Below are positions 7,127-15,407 of a DNA stretch of 36,862 nt, piece by piece (the stretch's first letter is position 1; every line of letters starts with the position of its first letter). Source of the stretch: an uncultured Clostridia bacterium (GTDB lineage Bacteria > Bacillota > Clostridia > TANB77 > CAG-508); NCBI GenBank assembly GCA_934140005.1, contig CAKPBB010000017.1:1-36862 (forward strand). The letters are read 5' to 3'. Below the pieces are notes generated by a model, which was given only the letters and a program-made list of their open reading frames with translations, made no database searches and was not told the DNA's origin. The position numbers were made by a program, and so were the translations under genes.

Positions 7127-9586
7127 TTATATATCGTGTCTTGCAAGAATCTCTGCTGGACGTTTTCTTAATACTTTATAAATTGGAATAACTCCAATAA
7201 TTAAATTAAATGAATATACAAGCAATAATCCTAGTAAAAATGTATTCGTATTTACAACAAACATTCCTTTAAAATAACTAATTTTAGATACATTATATAA
7301 TATGTAATTCATTAAGAATATACCTGGTAAATTTCCTAAAGTCGTTATTGCAAATATTTCGCCAATAAACATTCTGTAAATATCATTTTTCTTAACACCA
7401 ATAGCTCTAAGTACACCTATTTCTTTTATTCGAGATAAGAATGAACTTCTAATCATTAAGAATATTTCTACTAATGATATTGCTAAAATTATGGTTGCTA
7501 AGATAATACTACTCTTAATTGAATCTTTTCTTCTTTCCTGATATTCATCAAAGTCTCTTGCATATTTATCATAAATATTTATATGATAATTTGCTTGGAA
7601 TTCATTTAGTATAGCTTGCTTATCTCCATTGCAATACACCATAAGTCCACTAGCTTTTGATATAATATCATACATTATTGTATCATTGTTTACTAAATAG
7701 TCTTGTCTATCTGTCTGACTTCTATAATATCCAACAACAGTAAGTTCTTCTCCATTAACCTTTTCAGAAATCTTTTTATTTAGTTTCATAGTTTCTTTAT
7801 TACTTTCATTTACAATAACTTCATAATCATTTTCTGGTAATCTGCCTTTTACTAAAGTAATATCATCCATATATAATTCATAATTTTTAACTTCTGCTGT
7901 TTCTTCTTGTTCTGAATCGTCAATTCTATAAATACCACCAAAATCGCTACTAGTTTGATTTGCTAAAATATCTGTAAATAAATTTCTACTAACATAAATT
8001 GATGGACTACCTGTATTTACAAATCCAACTATTGTAAATTTTTCCAAATTATCTATGCTAACATTTTTATTTAATAGTTCATTTTCATTTTTTAATCCCA
8101 TATATCTAAGCATTGTATTATTATCGTTTACAATTTTATCTAGTACCATTTTATCTAATAAAATTTCATAATCATTCTGTGCCATTCTACCTGCATAAAT
8201 ATTTTCTTCTTTAATTTTGTCTAAACTTACCATTGATCCTGATATTTCAAGTGTATATTTTGCAGTTTGAATATAATCATCTGCTGTATATTGGAAACTT
8301 ACATTTCCATCTCCTGGTAAAATATAATCAACACCTTCTACATTTTCATAATTTGAAAATTCGTCTACATCAATTTTAGGCATCTCTGCTTTTAAGTAAT
8401 TTTTATCTACTTCAATAAAATCTTTTTCATCTATTTGTGAAACTCCATAAATATTACTTATTGCATATACAATAAATAAGCTTGAAGCAAAAAATCCTAG
8501 CATCAATATTTTCTTTAAAATACTATAATCAAATACCTTTTGAAAACCTTTAACTAATGATTTTATAATTCCATAAATAGATTTATATTTTAACTTATAC
8601 TTTTTCTCACCTATTTCATCTAAATTATAGTCATATTGTTCATATATACTTTTATCAATTTTTTTATAATGGTCATCAACAAATTCAATAGCTGAATTTT
8701 CATCAATTACTTCTATTTGCTTATCTTTTGCTTCTATATATACATTGCCATCTTTAATAACTACATTTACATTTATTTTATTTTTTTCTTCATTTGAATA
8801 AATATTTACATTTAAATTTTCATTTTCACTATGAATATTTTCTATGTTTTTGAAATCTTTTAAATATATCTTATTATCTAATCTATATTCTAGTGATTCA
8901 GTAACATTATTTTCATAATCATTAACTATTTTACCATCTTTTATTTCTAAAATTCTACTAGCATAGAATTTTGCAAGATCAACTTCATGTGTAACTAATA
9001 TAACTAATTTTTCTTTTGAAATAGCTTTTATGATATTCATTACTTCTAATGAGTTTTTGCTATCAAGATTTCCAGTAGGTTCATCAGCTATAACAATGCT
9101 TGGGGTTTTAGCCAAAGCTCTAGCAATTGAAACTCTTTGTTTTTCACCACCAGATAACATTAGAGCTGGTCTTTTTTTGTATCTTTCCATCTTTACAGCT
9201 TCAAGTACATAATTAACTCTTTTGTCAATTTCTTTTTTATTAGTAATTCCTATCATTCTCAAAGCCATTGCAATATTTTCATAAACAGATAAATTTTCAA
9301 TCAATTTATAATCTTGAAAAATGTAGCCTATATTTAAGTTTCTTATCCTATCAACTGTATTTACTGTTCTTCTAGTTATTTTCTTTCCATTTATATATAT
9401 TTTTCCACGATTTACTTTATCTAGTCCACCTATTGCATTTAATAAAGTGGTTTTACCACTACCAGATTGTCCTAAAATTGCAACTAATCCTGTATCTCCA
9501 AGTTCTAAAGAGGTATTATTTATGATATGTATTTGATTTCTTTTATGTCTATTAAAATATTTATTTACTTTTTCTAACTTTATCAT
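7127..9586 (-). CDS. ABC transporter: ATP-binding domain fused to FtsX/MacB-type permease (second gene)
   Basis: This 819-residue fusion has an ATPase domain at residues 1-225 with Walker A GQSGSGKTT, signature LSGGEKQR, Walker B IVIADEPTGNLD and the H-loop VTHE. After a linker to about 350 comes a first membrane segment (ILMLGFFASSLFIVYAIS), a large extracellular region, and three C-terminal membrane segments with the FtsX-type motif RIKEIGVLRAIGVKKNDI. This is the ABC3/MacB-like layout used for lipoprotein, peptide-antibiotic or cell-wall stress functions rather than solute uptake. It starts 2 nt after the upstream paralogue, whose stop overlaps this gene's GGAGG. The two fusions likely form one heteromeric transporter. 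Confidence 0.85.
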   Translation of the reverse strand: MIKLEKVNKYFNRHKRNQIHIINNTSLELGDTGLVAILGQSGSGKTTLLNAIGGLDKVNRGKIYINGKKITRRTVNTVDRIRNLNIGYIFQDYKLIENLSVYENIAMALRMIGITNKKEIDKRVNYVLEAVKMERYKKRPALMLSGGEKQRVSIARALAKTPSIVIADEPTGNLDSKNSLEVMNIIKAISKEKLVILVTHEVDLAKFYASRILEIKDGKIVNDYENNVTESLEYRLDNKIYLKDFKNIENIHSENENLNVNIYSNEEKNKINVNVVIKDGNVYIEAKDKQIEVIDENSAIEFVDDHYKKIDKSIYEQYDYNLDEIGEKKYKLKYKSIYGIIKSLVKGFQKVFDYSILKKILMLGFFASSLFIVYAISNIYGVSQIDEKDFIEVDKNYLKAEMPKIDVDEFSNYENVEGVDYILPGDGNVSFQYTADDYIQTAKYTLEISGSMVSLDKIKEENIYAGRMAQNDYEILLDKMVLDKIVNDNNTMLRYMGLKNENELLNKNVSIDNLEKFTIVGFVNTGSPSIYVSRNLFTDILANQTSSDFGGIYRIDDSEQEETAEVKNYELYMDDITLVKGRLPENDYEVIVNESNKETMKLNKKISEKVNGEELTVVGYYRSQTDRQDYLVNNDTIMYDIISKASGLMVYCNGDKQAILNEFQANYHINIYDKYARDFDEYQERRKDSIKSSIILATIILAISLVEIFLMIRSSFLSRIKEIGVLRAIGVKKNDIYRMFIGEIFAITTLGNLPGIFLMNYILYNVSKISYFKGMFVVNTNTFLLGLLLVYSFNLIIGVIPIYKVLRKRPAEILARHDI

Positions 9587-9588
9587 AT

Positions 9589-11805
9589 TTACACCTCCTC
9601 ATTGTATGTTGAAATGGCAGTCTTTTTGAATATCTTTCTTGATACTTTTCTTGAAAGTAATATAGCCATTACAGCAAGGCACAAATAAATTATTGTAAAT
9701 TCTTTTATGCTCAAATATTTCAAGATTTTCATTGCTACTTGTATTTCAATTATATTTTCATTTAACATATAGCAAAATCCCATTAGTAAAGCATATGCAA
9801 TAGTGTAAATATTAAACAATTCTATATCTAATACAGCTCTAATTGTTCTAACATTTGCTCCCAACATCCTCAATGTTGTAAAATATACATTTCTTGATTT
9901 TAAGATTACTCTTATTATAAAGTATGAAATAAAGAACAATACAATAAGTACAACTATTGTTACAACAGTTCTAATAATTTTTATAAACTTATAAGATTCA
10001 GCATTGTAGTTTACTTCAAAATCACTTGCTTTTTTAGTAGTTAATCCCATATTATTTAATTCTTGCATTGTTTGATCAATTGTATTTTTATCTTTTACAT
10101 ATACACTGATTTGGTATGAAGGCTCATCAAACATAGAATAATAATCTTCTGTATTTATAAATAAAGAATTATAGTTTCTGTAATAGTCTTTTAAACCTGT
10201 TAATCTCTTAAAATTATATTCTGTAAATGTATTAGTAATTGTTAGTTCTAGGTCTTTTTCATAGTAAATATTACTTGCTGTTATATTTAATTTAGTTCCT
10301 CTAATTCTATCATTTTTATAATTATATTTTTCTGCATCATTTACATATGCACAACCTGATTCAACTTTGTCAGTTGGCACAATCTCATAATTTTTATATT
10401 TATCATTTGCTAAAATTTTTAATTTACTATAATATTGATTTAAATATACTCTTAATGAATCTAATATTCCTTTATCAACATATATTGTAGAATTGTAGTC
10501 ATATTTCTTTTCATTAAATACTATTCCTACAACAGTAACTGTTTTAATATCAGTTCTACCTGTTGGATCATATATTGTATATTGTTGATTCAATACATTA
10601 TCAATTCCTTGACTCAATTCATAATCATCTTTATTCATAGAAATTATTACTTCTGAATCATTTTCTGGCATTCTTCCATATTCTAGGTTACCACTGAAAT
10701 TACTTATATCCTTACAAGAACCTGAATAAGAATAATATACCATACTATCATTCTCTTGCTTTTGCAAACTAATATATGAATCGATAAACATATCATTTTC
10801 AACAACAGTACCTATATTTGAAAGTGCTTTTATATTTTCTAAGTCACTATCTATAAAAGCTGTTTTGTCTTGCTTTCTAACAAGTATTCTCTCTTTAGCT
10901 GTATCTCTTAACACCCAACTCGATACACCTTCATCAAGCGAATCTTCTTCTGCAGCTTTAAAACTTCCATATTCTGCAACTAAAGCCGTACTCATAAAAG
11001 CAAAAACAACTAATAACAATACAAATTTTGATTTTATATTAAATGTATTTCTTATTCCTAGTCTGAATTTATTAAATAATGTTAAATTTTTATATTTACT
11101 TGCTTCAATTTTGGGCTCTTCTTCAATCTTCTTTATTTCATTATTTTCTATAATTCTTCCATCATGCATTTTTATTACTCTAGTAGCATATTGTTCCACT
11201 TGCTCTATATTATGCGTTACCATAACTACTAATTTGTTTTTTGCAACTCTTTTTAGAATTTCCAATACATCTTTTGCAGACTCTGTATCTAAATTTCCAG
11301 TTGGTTCATCTGCAACAATGATTGGTGTATCTTTTACCATAGCTCTTGCGATAGCCACTCTTTGTTTTTGACCACCTGATAATTTTGAAACTTTTGTATT
11401 TTTGAATTTCGTAAGCCCTACTTCATCTATAATTTTTAAAATTTGTTTTTTGACTTTATATTTTTTATATCCATTCAATAACATAACAAGTTCTATGTTT
11501 TGGTAAACAGTATAACTATTTACTAAATTGAAACTTTGAAAAATATTTGCTATGTATTTTCTTCTATAATCTTCAAAATCTTTTTCTGTATAATGGCTAG
11601 TTTCTTTTCCATTTATAAACATTTCTCCATCTTCATAAGAATCTAAACCAGAAATTACATTTAATAAAGTTGACTTACCACTTCCAGATTCACCTGTTAT
11701 TACAACAAATTCACCTAGCTTTAATTCCAAATTAACTTTTGAAAATCCTACTGCTATTATTCCATTATTATAATAATATTTGGAAACATTTTCTAATTTT
11801 AGCAT
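9589..11805 (-). CDS. ABC transporter: ATP-binding domain fused to FtsX/MacB-type permease (first gene)
   Basis: About 738 residues, paralogous to the downstream fusion. The ATPase domain starts MLKLENVSKYYYNNG and has Walker A GESGSGKST, signature LSGGQKQR, Walker B IIVADEPTGNLD and H-loop VTHN. A single membrane segment near residue 260 precedes an extracellular domain of about 330 residues. Three membrane segments then end the protein, the first carrying the RNVYFTTLRMLGANVRTIR coupling motif. The start at 11805 is 7 nt after AAGGGGA; the longer frame to 11868 runs through the promoter and is rejected. No dedicated bacteriocin-type two-component system is adjacent, so the substrate is unknown. 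Confidence 0.85.
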   Translation of the reverse strand: MLKLENVSKYYYNNGIIAVGFSKVNLELKLGEFVVITGESGSGKSTLLNVISGLDSYEDGEMFINGKETSHYTEKDFEDYRRKYIANIFQSFNLVNSYTVYQNIELVMLLNGYKKYKVKKQILKIIDEVGLTKFKNTKVSKLSGGQKQRVAIARAMVKDTPIIVADEPTGNLDTESAKDVLEILKRVAKNKLVVMVTHNIEQVEQYATRVIKMHDGRIIENNEIKKIEEEPKIEASKYKNLTLFNKFRLGIRNTFNIKSKFVLLLVVFAFMSTALVAEYGSFKAAEEDSLDEGVSSWVLRDTAKERILVRKQDKTAFIDSDLENIKALSNIGTVVENDMFIDSYISLQKQENDSMVYYSYSGSCKDISNFSGNLEYGRMPENDSEVIISMNKDDYELSQGIDNVLNQQYTIYDPTGRTDIKTVTVVGIVFNEKKYDYNSTIYVDKGILDSLRVYLNQYYSKLKILANDKYKNYEIVPTDKVESGCAYVNDAEKYNYKNDRIRGTKLNITASNIYYEKDLELTITNTFTEYNFKRLTGLKDYYRNYNSLFINTEDYYSMFDEPSYQISVYVKDKNTIDQTMQELNNMGLTTKKASDFEVNYNAESYKFIKIIRTVVTIVVLIVLFFISYFIIRVILKSRNVYFTTLRMLGANVRTIRAVLDIELFNIYTIAYALLMGFCYMLNENIIEIQVAMKILKYLSIKEFTIIYLCLAVMAILLSRKVSRKIFKKTAISTYNEEV

Positions 11806-11839
11806 TTGTATATCCCCTTTTTCTCCTTTATTTGTAAAA

Positions 11840-11868
11840 ATGCTATCATAAAAGAAATTTTTTTTCAA
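11840..11868 (-). promoter_or_regulatory. Promoter of the ABC transporter operon
   Basis: TTGAAA (11863-11868), a 17-nt spacer and TAGCAT (11840-11845) lie about 35 nt upstream of the start codon. Confidence 0.55.
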
Positions 11869-11916
11869 TATAAAAAATATAAATTATTTCTTAAGATAAT
11901 TATTTGTATAAAGCCG

Positions 11917-11948
11917 AACCCCGGTTGATGATTTTATCAAACGGGGTT
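11917..11948 (-). terminator. Probable terminator hairpin after the KilA-N gene
   Basis: An inverted repeat aacccc...ggggtt, continuing inward through atcaa/ttgat, starts about 25 nt after the KilA-N stop codon. The T-rich tail on the minus strand is weak, so termination may be inefficient. Confidence 0.5.
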
Positions 11949-11973
11949 AATGTATTTCTATGTTATAAACTTT

Positions 11974-12849
11974 TTATTTATCTAATAATTTTTTCGAATT
12001 TAACTTTTCTATTCTATTTATTCCAGCATTATCTTGCAAAATGTCAAATTGCTTTCTGGCTATTTGATTAAGTCTATCCAATCGTTTTGATTGTTCAATT
12101 CCCTGCTCAATCATTTCTGCATTTAAATTTTCAAGGTTTACTAAAATAACTAACTGAAGAATATTTGCATAATCTCTCATATTTCCTTCTTGATTTGGAT
12201 TTTTATCTTTCCATTCTTTCGCAGTCATTCCAAATAATGCTACATTTAATATATCTGCCTCATTTGCATATATATATTGTTTTTGTTTTTCAGTTAATGT
12301 TGGAATAATATTTTCTTTTATACTATCAGTATGTATTCTATAATTAGTTTTTGCTAGCTCTCTTCGAACAGACCATTCAATTTTATTTTGATAACTTTCA
12401 TTTTGCTTTAATCGTTCAAATTCTTTAATCAAATACAATTTAAATTCTACATTTAACCAGCTTGCAAATTCAAAGGCTAAATCTGGATGAGCATATGTTC
12501 CAATACTATATTTTCCTCCTTTAGATATCATTCCAATTGCATTTGTCCTTTGAATCCATTGTTTTGGACTCATAGTATATGATGATGTTCCTATCTCATT
12601 GATTTTAATTTCACGATATTCCGTGAAATTAAAATTTTTATTATTAAGTTCTTCCCATAAGCCAACATATAAAGCTGTATCTTTATTGCTCAACCAATGA
12701 ATAATAACATTAGCAGGATTTGTGTTATTTTTAAACTTTGCCAAATCTGTTAGAGAAATATAATCAACATTACCTACTCTCATCACTCCAACTAAATTGT
12801 CTTTTACTTTTAGTTCTGTTTTTATTATTTCTTTTTTTATTTTAATCAC
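11974..12849 (-). CDS. KilA-N domain protein
   Basis: This 291-residue protein matches KilA-N (N-terminal Bro/KilA-like) proteins: YISLTDLAKFKN, then VIIHWLSNKDTALYVGLWEELNN and the well-conserved SYTMSPKQWIQRTNAIGMISKGGKYSIGTYAHPDLAFEFASWL...EFKLYLIKEF block. KilA-N is a DNA-binding domain common in phages and mobile elements. In Firmicute and Bacteroidetes chromosomes it is often a lone gene of unknown role. The C-terminal half is helical and has no recognised motif. The likely start is GTG at 12849 with AAGGA just upstream. It has its own strong promoter and lies between the ABC operon and the tmRNA 3' end, a common mobile-element insertion position, though no integrase is seen. Confidence 0.8.
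   Translation of the reverse strand: MIKIKKEIIKTELKVKDNLVGVMRVGNVDYISLTDLAKFKNNTNPANVIIHWLSNKDTALYVGLWEELNNKNFNFTEYREIKINEIGTSSYTMSPKQWIQRTNAIGMISKGGKYSIGTYAHPDLAFEFASWLNVEFKLYLIKEFERLKQNESYQNKIEWSVRRELAKTNYRIHTDSIKENIIPTLTEKQKQYIYANEADILNVALFGMTAKEWKDKNPNQEGNMRDYANILQLVILVNLENLNAEMIEQGIEQSKRLDRLNQIARKQFDILQDNAGINRIEKLNSKKLLDK
12602..12635. repeat. Perfect 14-bp inverted repeat inside the KilA-N gene
   Basis: attttaatttcacg (12602-12615) is exactly complementary to 12622-12635 across a 6-nt loop, inside the codons for the NFNFTEYREIKIN segment. It could act as a hairpin in the mRNA or a protein-binding dyad. Confidence 0.6.
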
Positions 12850-12864
12850 ATCCTTACTTAAATT

Positions 12865-12893
12865 ATTATAAAATATTTATTCTGTATTATCAA
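12865..12893 (-). promoter_or_regulatory. Promoter of the KilA-N gene
   Basis: TTGATA (12888-12893) and TATAAT (12865-12870) are separated by 17 nt, 15 nt upstream of the start codon. Confidence 0.7.
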
Positions 12894-12904
12894 ATAAAAA
12901 ATAG

Positions 12905-12938
12905 AAAAACCGTTCGACAAAATTCATCAAACGGTTTT
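12905..12938 (-). terminator. Terminator of tmRNA
   Basis: The stem aaaccgtt / aacggttt, extended inward by further pairs, is followed on the minus strand by five T residues. It begins 5 nt after the tmRNA CCA end. Confidence 0.8.
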
Positions 12939-12942
12939 ATTT

Positions 12943-13296
12943 TGGTGGAGGTGCGGAGAGTCGAACTCCGGTCCAATAATTCTTCCACATAAACTTCTCC
13001 GAGTGCAGTTTGTTCTTTATTTTCCCTTTTCTAACATAAACAAACATATTTTAGAAAAAGTAACTCGTGTAAAATACCCACAAATCGCAAGAGTATCAAT
13101 TTGCTTTGTTTCCTACTAATTCGACGCCCTTTTTCTAGCCGTAGGTTCTAGAAAAGAACGACACTGCAATTAGGCAGCGTAAGCTAATTCTTCGTTATTA
13201 GCGTTTATTATTAAATTGCGCCTTTTTAAGTGGCCAGGCACCTCCACTACTCGCTATTTATCCTTCTAAATTACTGTCGAAACCAAATACACCCCC
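12943..13296 (-). ncRNA. ssrA: tmRNA (ssrA)
   Basis: The minus strand begins GGGGGTGTATTTGGTTTCGA and ends GGAGTTCGACTCTCCGCACC plus TCCACCA. The two ends form the tRNA-like acceptor stem with one G-U pair, and the TTCGA T-loop is visible. The internal tag reading frame (13170-13202) encodes ANNEELAYAA and then TAA, matching the length and the hydrophobic Ala-Ala end of known proteolysis tags. The exact resume codon is inferred: GCT at 13202 gives a tag of the same length as the E. coli one. tmRNA rescues stalled ribosomes and marks the nascent chains for degradation. The RNA is single-piece, about 354 nt. Confidence 0.95.
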
Positions 13297-13353
13297 ATAA
13301 TAGATTACATTATATTTAATAATGCCTTTTCACATAAAATATTATAACATTAA

Positions 13354-13382
13354 AAACCAGTCATTACAACTGGTTTTTATTT
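13354..13382 (-). terminator. Terminator after RT1, copy 1 of a 29-bp direct repeat
   Basis: On the minus strand AAACCAGT and ACTGGTTT form a stem around TGTAATG, followed by TTTT. The RT1 stop codon (13377-13379) lies within the repeat. The same 29 bases recur at 17580-17608. Confidence 0.75.
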
Positions 13383-14360
13383 ATAAATATGATTATTATT
13401 TTTTATAAGTTCGTTACTTCTTCTATTCAACAATCCTTCATAACAAGTTATACTATTAATAAAACTACTTAGTGGTATTTTTCCTATATGATATTGATAT
13501 CGTTTAGCTTTCAATTTTCTTTTTACATTTCTATATCTTACATATCGGCATTTTAAATTTCTTCCTAGAAAGATATAATTGTCTGAGCTTTTATATATTC
13601 TTGTTTTATTATTAAATCTTAATCCTTCATTTTCTATAAATTCTTTTAATTTTTCAAAACAATAATTTAAATATTCTTTTGATTCATGAAATAACAAAAA
13701 ATCATCTTGATATCTTACATAATATTTTATTTTTAGTTCTTCTTTTATATAATGATCCATATCATTTAAATAAAATATAGCTAATACTTGACTTGTCATG
13801 CTTCCTATAAAAAGTCCTGGTTTATTACTGTCTATTATCTTATCAATTATTTCTAAAGACTCTTTTTCCTTTATCCTTTTTCTTATCTTTTCCTTTAATC
13901 TATCATGATTAATACTTGAAAAAAACTTTGATATATCACATTTCAAGATATAATAAGTTCCATATTTCACTTTACATTTTCTACGAAATTCTTGAACCAA
14001 TTTCAATCCTGCTGATGTTCCTAATCCTTTTCTACTTGCCACATTAATATCTAACAAACATGGTAGTATTGCAGGATATAAAATATGTCTTGCTACTAAA
14101 TGATTTACAATTTTATCAATTATATTTTGGCTTACAATCAATCGTTCCTTGGGTTCATGTATAATAAATTTGTTATATTTTCCTACATGATAATTATTTG
14201 TACTAAGCATATTATAAACACTAGCAATATAATATGATTTATATTGCTTCATATTAAATACTCTTCTTTCATTTCTAGTATTCTTTCTAACTTCTTTAAA
14301 TGATTCTTCTATATTTTTCAAATCATAAATATCTTTATATAAATTTGTATATCTCTTCAT
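13377..14360 (-). CDS. DGR reverse transcriptase (RT1)
   Basis: This 327-residue RT has fingers and palm motifs in order: KERLIVSQNIIDKIVNHL, ASRKGLGTSAGL, YYILKCDISKFFSSINHD (motif 3 with the first catalytic Asp), FIGSMTSQVLAIFYLNDMDHY (motif 4), and YYVRYQDDFLLF (active site, Y217-D220). IGSMTSQ in motif 4 in place of the QG pair is characteristic of DGR RTs. There is no maturase, endonuclease or integrase domain, so it is not a group II intron. It would copy TR1 RNA into adenine-mutagenised cDNA together with Avd. The YQDD motif differs from the YMDD of the second RT in this window. The ribosome binding site is weak, and a 342-nt spacer separates it from TR1. Confidence 0.93.
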   Translation of the reverse strand: MKRYTNLYKDIYDLKNIEESFKEVRKNTRNERRVFNMKQYKSYYIASVYNMLSTNNYHVGKYNKFIIHEPKERLIVSQNIIDKIVNHLVARHILYPAILPCLLDINVASRKGLGTSAGLKLVQEFRRKCKVKYGTYYILKCDISKFFSSINHDRLKEKIRKRIKEKESLEIIDKIIDSNKPGLFIGSMTSQVLAIFYLNDMDHYIKEELKIKYYVRYQDDFLLFHESKEYLNYCFEKLKEFIENEGLRFNNKTRIYKSSDNYIFLGRNLKCRYVRYRNVKRKLKAKRYQYHIGKIPLSSFINSITCYEGLLNRRSNELIKNNNHIYK

Positions 14361-14386
14361 TATCTTTTATTCTCTTTTAAAAATAT

Positions 14387-14419
14387 AAAACGAAATAAGA
14401 TTTACTCTCATTTCGTTTT
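14387..14419. repeat. Hairpin upstream of RT1
   Basis: aaaacgaaat (14387-14396) pairs with atttcgtttt (14410-14419) with a 13-nt loop. It is flanked by T-rich sequence on both strands and lies 27 nt before the RT1 start codon, so it could be a partial terminator limiting RT expression or the 3' border of the TR RNA. Confidence 0.55.
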
Positions 14420-14421
14420 TT

Positions 14422-14477
14422 ATAAATATCATAATTAAAATTCATAAAAAAAAAGACAGCTTAATTATGATATTTAT
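14422..14477. repeat. Perfect 17-bp inverted repeat in the TR1-RT1 spacer
   Basis: ataaatatcataattaa (14422-14438) is exactly complementary to 14461-14477 across a 22-nt loop. It forms the strongest hairpin of the spacer and with the neighbouring hairpin could define the 3' end of the template RNA. Confidence 0.7.
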
Positions 14478-14646
14478 CCAAAAATAGCACATAACTTAAT
14501 ATGTTCTATAAAATAGTTCCAAATTAAACTCCTTTTCAATTTCCAATATTGGTAATATATATAAGATTTCTATATATTATAATTTACTAACAAATTTAAC
14601 TATCTATTTTTGTTTTATAACATAATAATGCTAAAGGAGATGGTTT

Positions 14647-14657
14647 GTTTCTCTAAA
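14647..14657 (-). other. Spacer segment complementary to the 3' end of TR1
   Basis: In the transcript, UUUAGAGAAAC at 46-56 nt past TR1 can pair with GAUUCUCUAAA at the TR1 3' end (14705-14715): 10 of 11 positions pair, the exception being A opposite A. In the studied Bordetella phage DGR, spacer RNA pairs near the TR 3' end and primes cDNA synthesis from about this distance. A priming role here is inferred. Confidence 0.45.
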
Positions 14658-14702
14658 GCTTCTCACAATAATAATTACTTATATTATTATATATCCACAG
14701 TA

Positions 14703-14826
14703 ATTTTAGAGAATCTAGCGGACAAAACGCATTGTTGTTGTTATAGTTGTTATTGTTAACACGACTGTTGTTACCGTTCACATTCATCACATTGTTGCTG
14801 TTATTAGACGAAGGCGAAGCCAACCA
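14703..14826 (-). repeat. DGR1 template repeat (TR1)
   Basis: This 124-bp segment aligns without gaps to VR1 (16018-16141). Read in coding sense it holds 16 AAC/AAT codons, which on adenine mutagenesis give many residues but never a stop codon. Both ends are invariant: TGGTTGGCTTCGCCTTCGTC at the 5' side and GCGTTTTGTCCGCTAG towards the 3' side. It is non-coding, lies 65 nt after the avd stop, and is markedly more GC-rich than its surroundings. Confidence 0.95.
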
Positions 14827-14891
14827 CATTCAACCATACCCTAATGAAATTTAAATATTACTGTCTTTATTTATATATAAATTACATTCAT

Positions 14892-15407
14892 TTATTCATT
14901 CCATAATGAAAGTTGTTCTAAACTTTTCTTAGACTTTTCTGACAATATTGCAATATCATTTTCCTTATAGCTCCTTAAATTTCTATTTTTAACTCCACTA
15001 TCACTTTTTGTAATTGTATCTTCTATGTTCTTTGAACTTTTGGAAAAAAATATATTCATATCCTTTTTTATACTTTCCATCCAACCTCTAGAATATTTTT
15101 CTATATCACCAAGCCTTATTGAAAGTTTTAAATATTTTTTAGAAGATAATAAATTCATATCAACAGCCAAATCTAATAGATAATCTACTAACTTTATTTT
15201 TGCCAGCATTTTATTTATTAAATTCAACTTTAGTTCTATAAATTCACTACTATTTGCTTCATAAGCAATTTCTAATATATCATATGAATTTTTCTTAATT
15301 CTATCTTTTAATTCATATTCTTTCTTTGGAAAATTATCTAAGTTTGCAGATAATGCTTTTATAAACATTCTAATATAGTCTACAACCTTAAATTTCTCCG
15401 TTTTCAT
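14892..15407 (-). CDS. avd: DGR accessory variability determinant, extended form (Avd1)
   Basis: The first ~115 residues of this 171-residue protein match the Avd four-helix bundle: NFPKKEYELKDRIKKNSYDI, a second helix pair, then KKYLKLSIRLGDIEKYSRGW. The short Avd at 35076-35435 has the parallel blocks FPKSERFDLCADIKQTLYK and NYMTWNNHLSEIGKMLGGW. Avd forms a basic pentameric barrel that binds the RT and template RNA and is needed for mutagenic retrohoming. The C-terminal ~55 residues are Ser/Lys-rich and look disordered, an addition lacking in the other Avd. The start overlaps the MSL gene by 20 nt in another frame, suggesting translational coupling. Confidence 0.85.
   Translation of the reverse strand: MKTEKFKVVDYIRMFIKALSANLDNFPKKEYELKDRIKKNSYDILEIAYEANSSEFIELKLNLINKMLAKIKLVDYLLDLAVDMNLLSSKKYLKLSIRLGDIEKYSRGWMESIKKDMNIFFSKSSKNIEDTITKSDSGVKNRNLRSYKENDIAILSEKSKKSLEQLSLWNE

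Noticed and set aside
12849..13296. Integrative element at the ssrA 3' end
   Set aside because: KilA-N beside the tmRNA 3' end is suggestive, but no integrase and no second copy of the ssrA 3' end were found in the window.
13377..14360. RT1 as a group II intron or retron RT
   Set aside because: There is no maturase or endonuclease domain and no intron or msr-msd-like RNA, while a TR-VR pair, Avd and DGR-type IGSMTSQ motif are present. The same applies to RT2.
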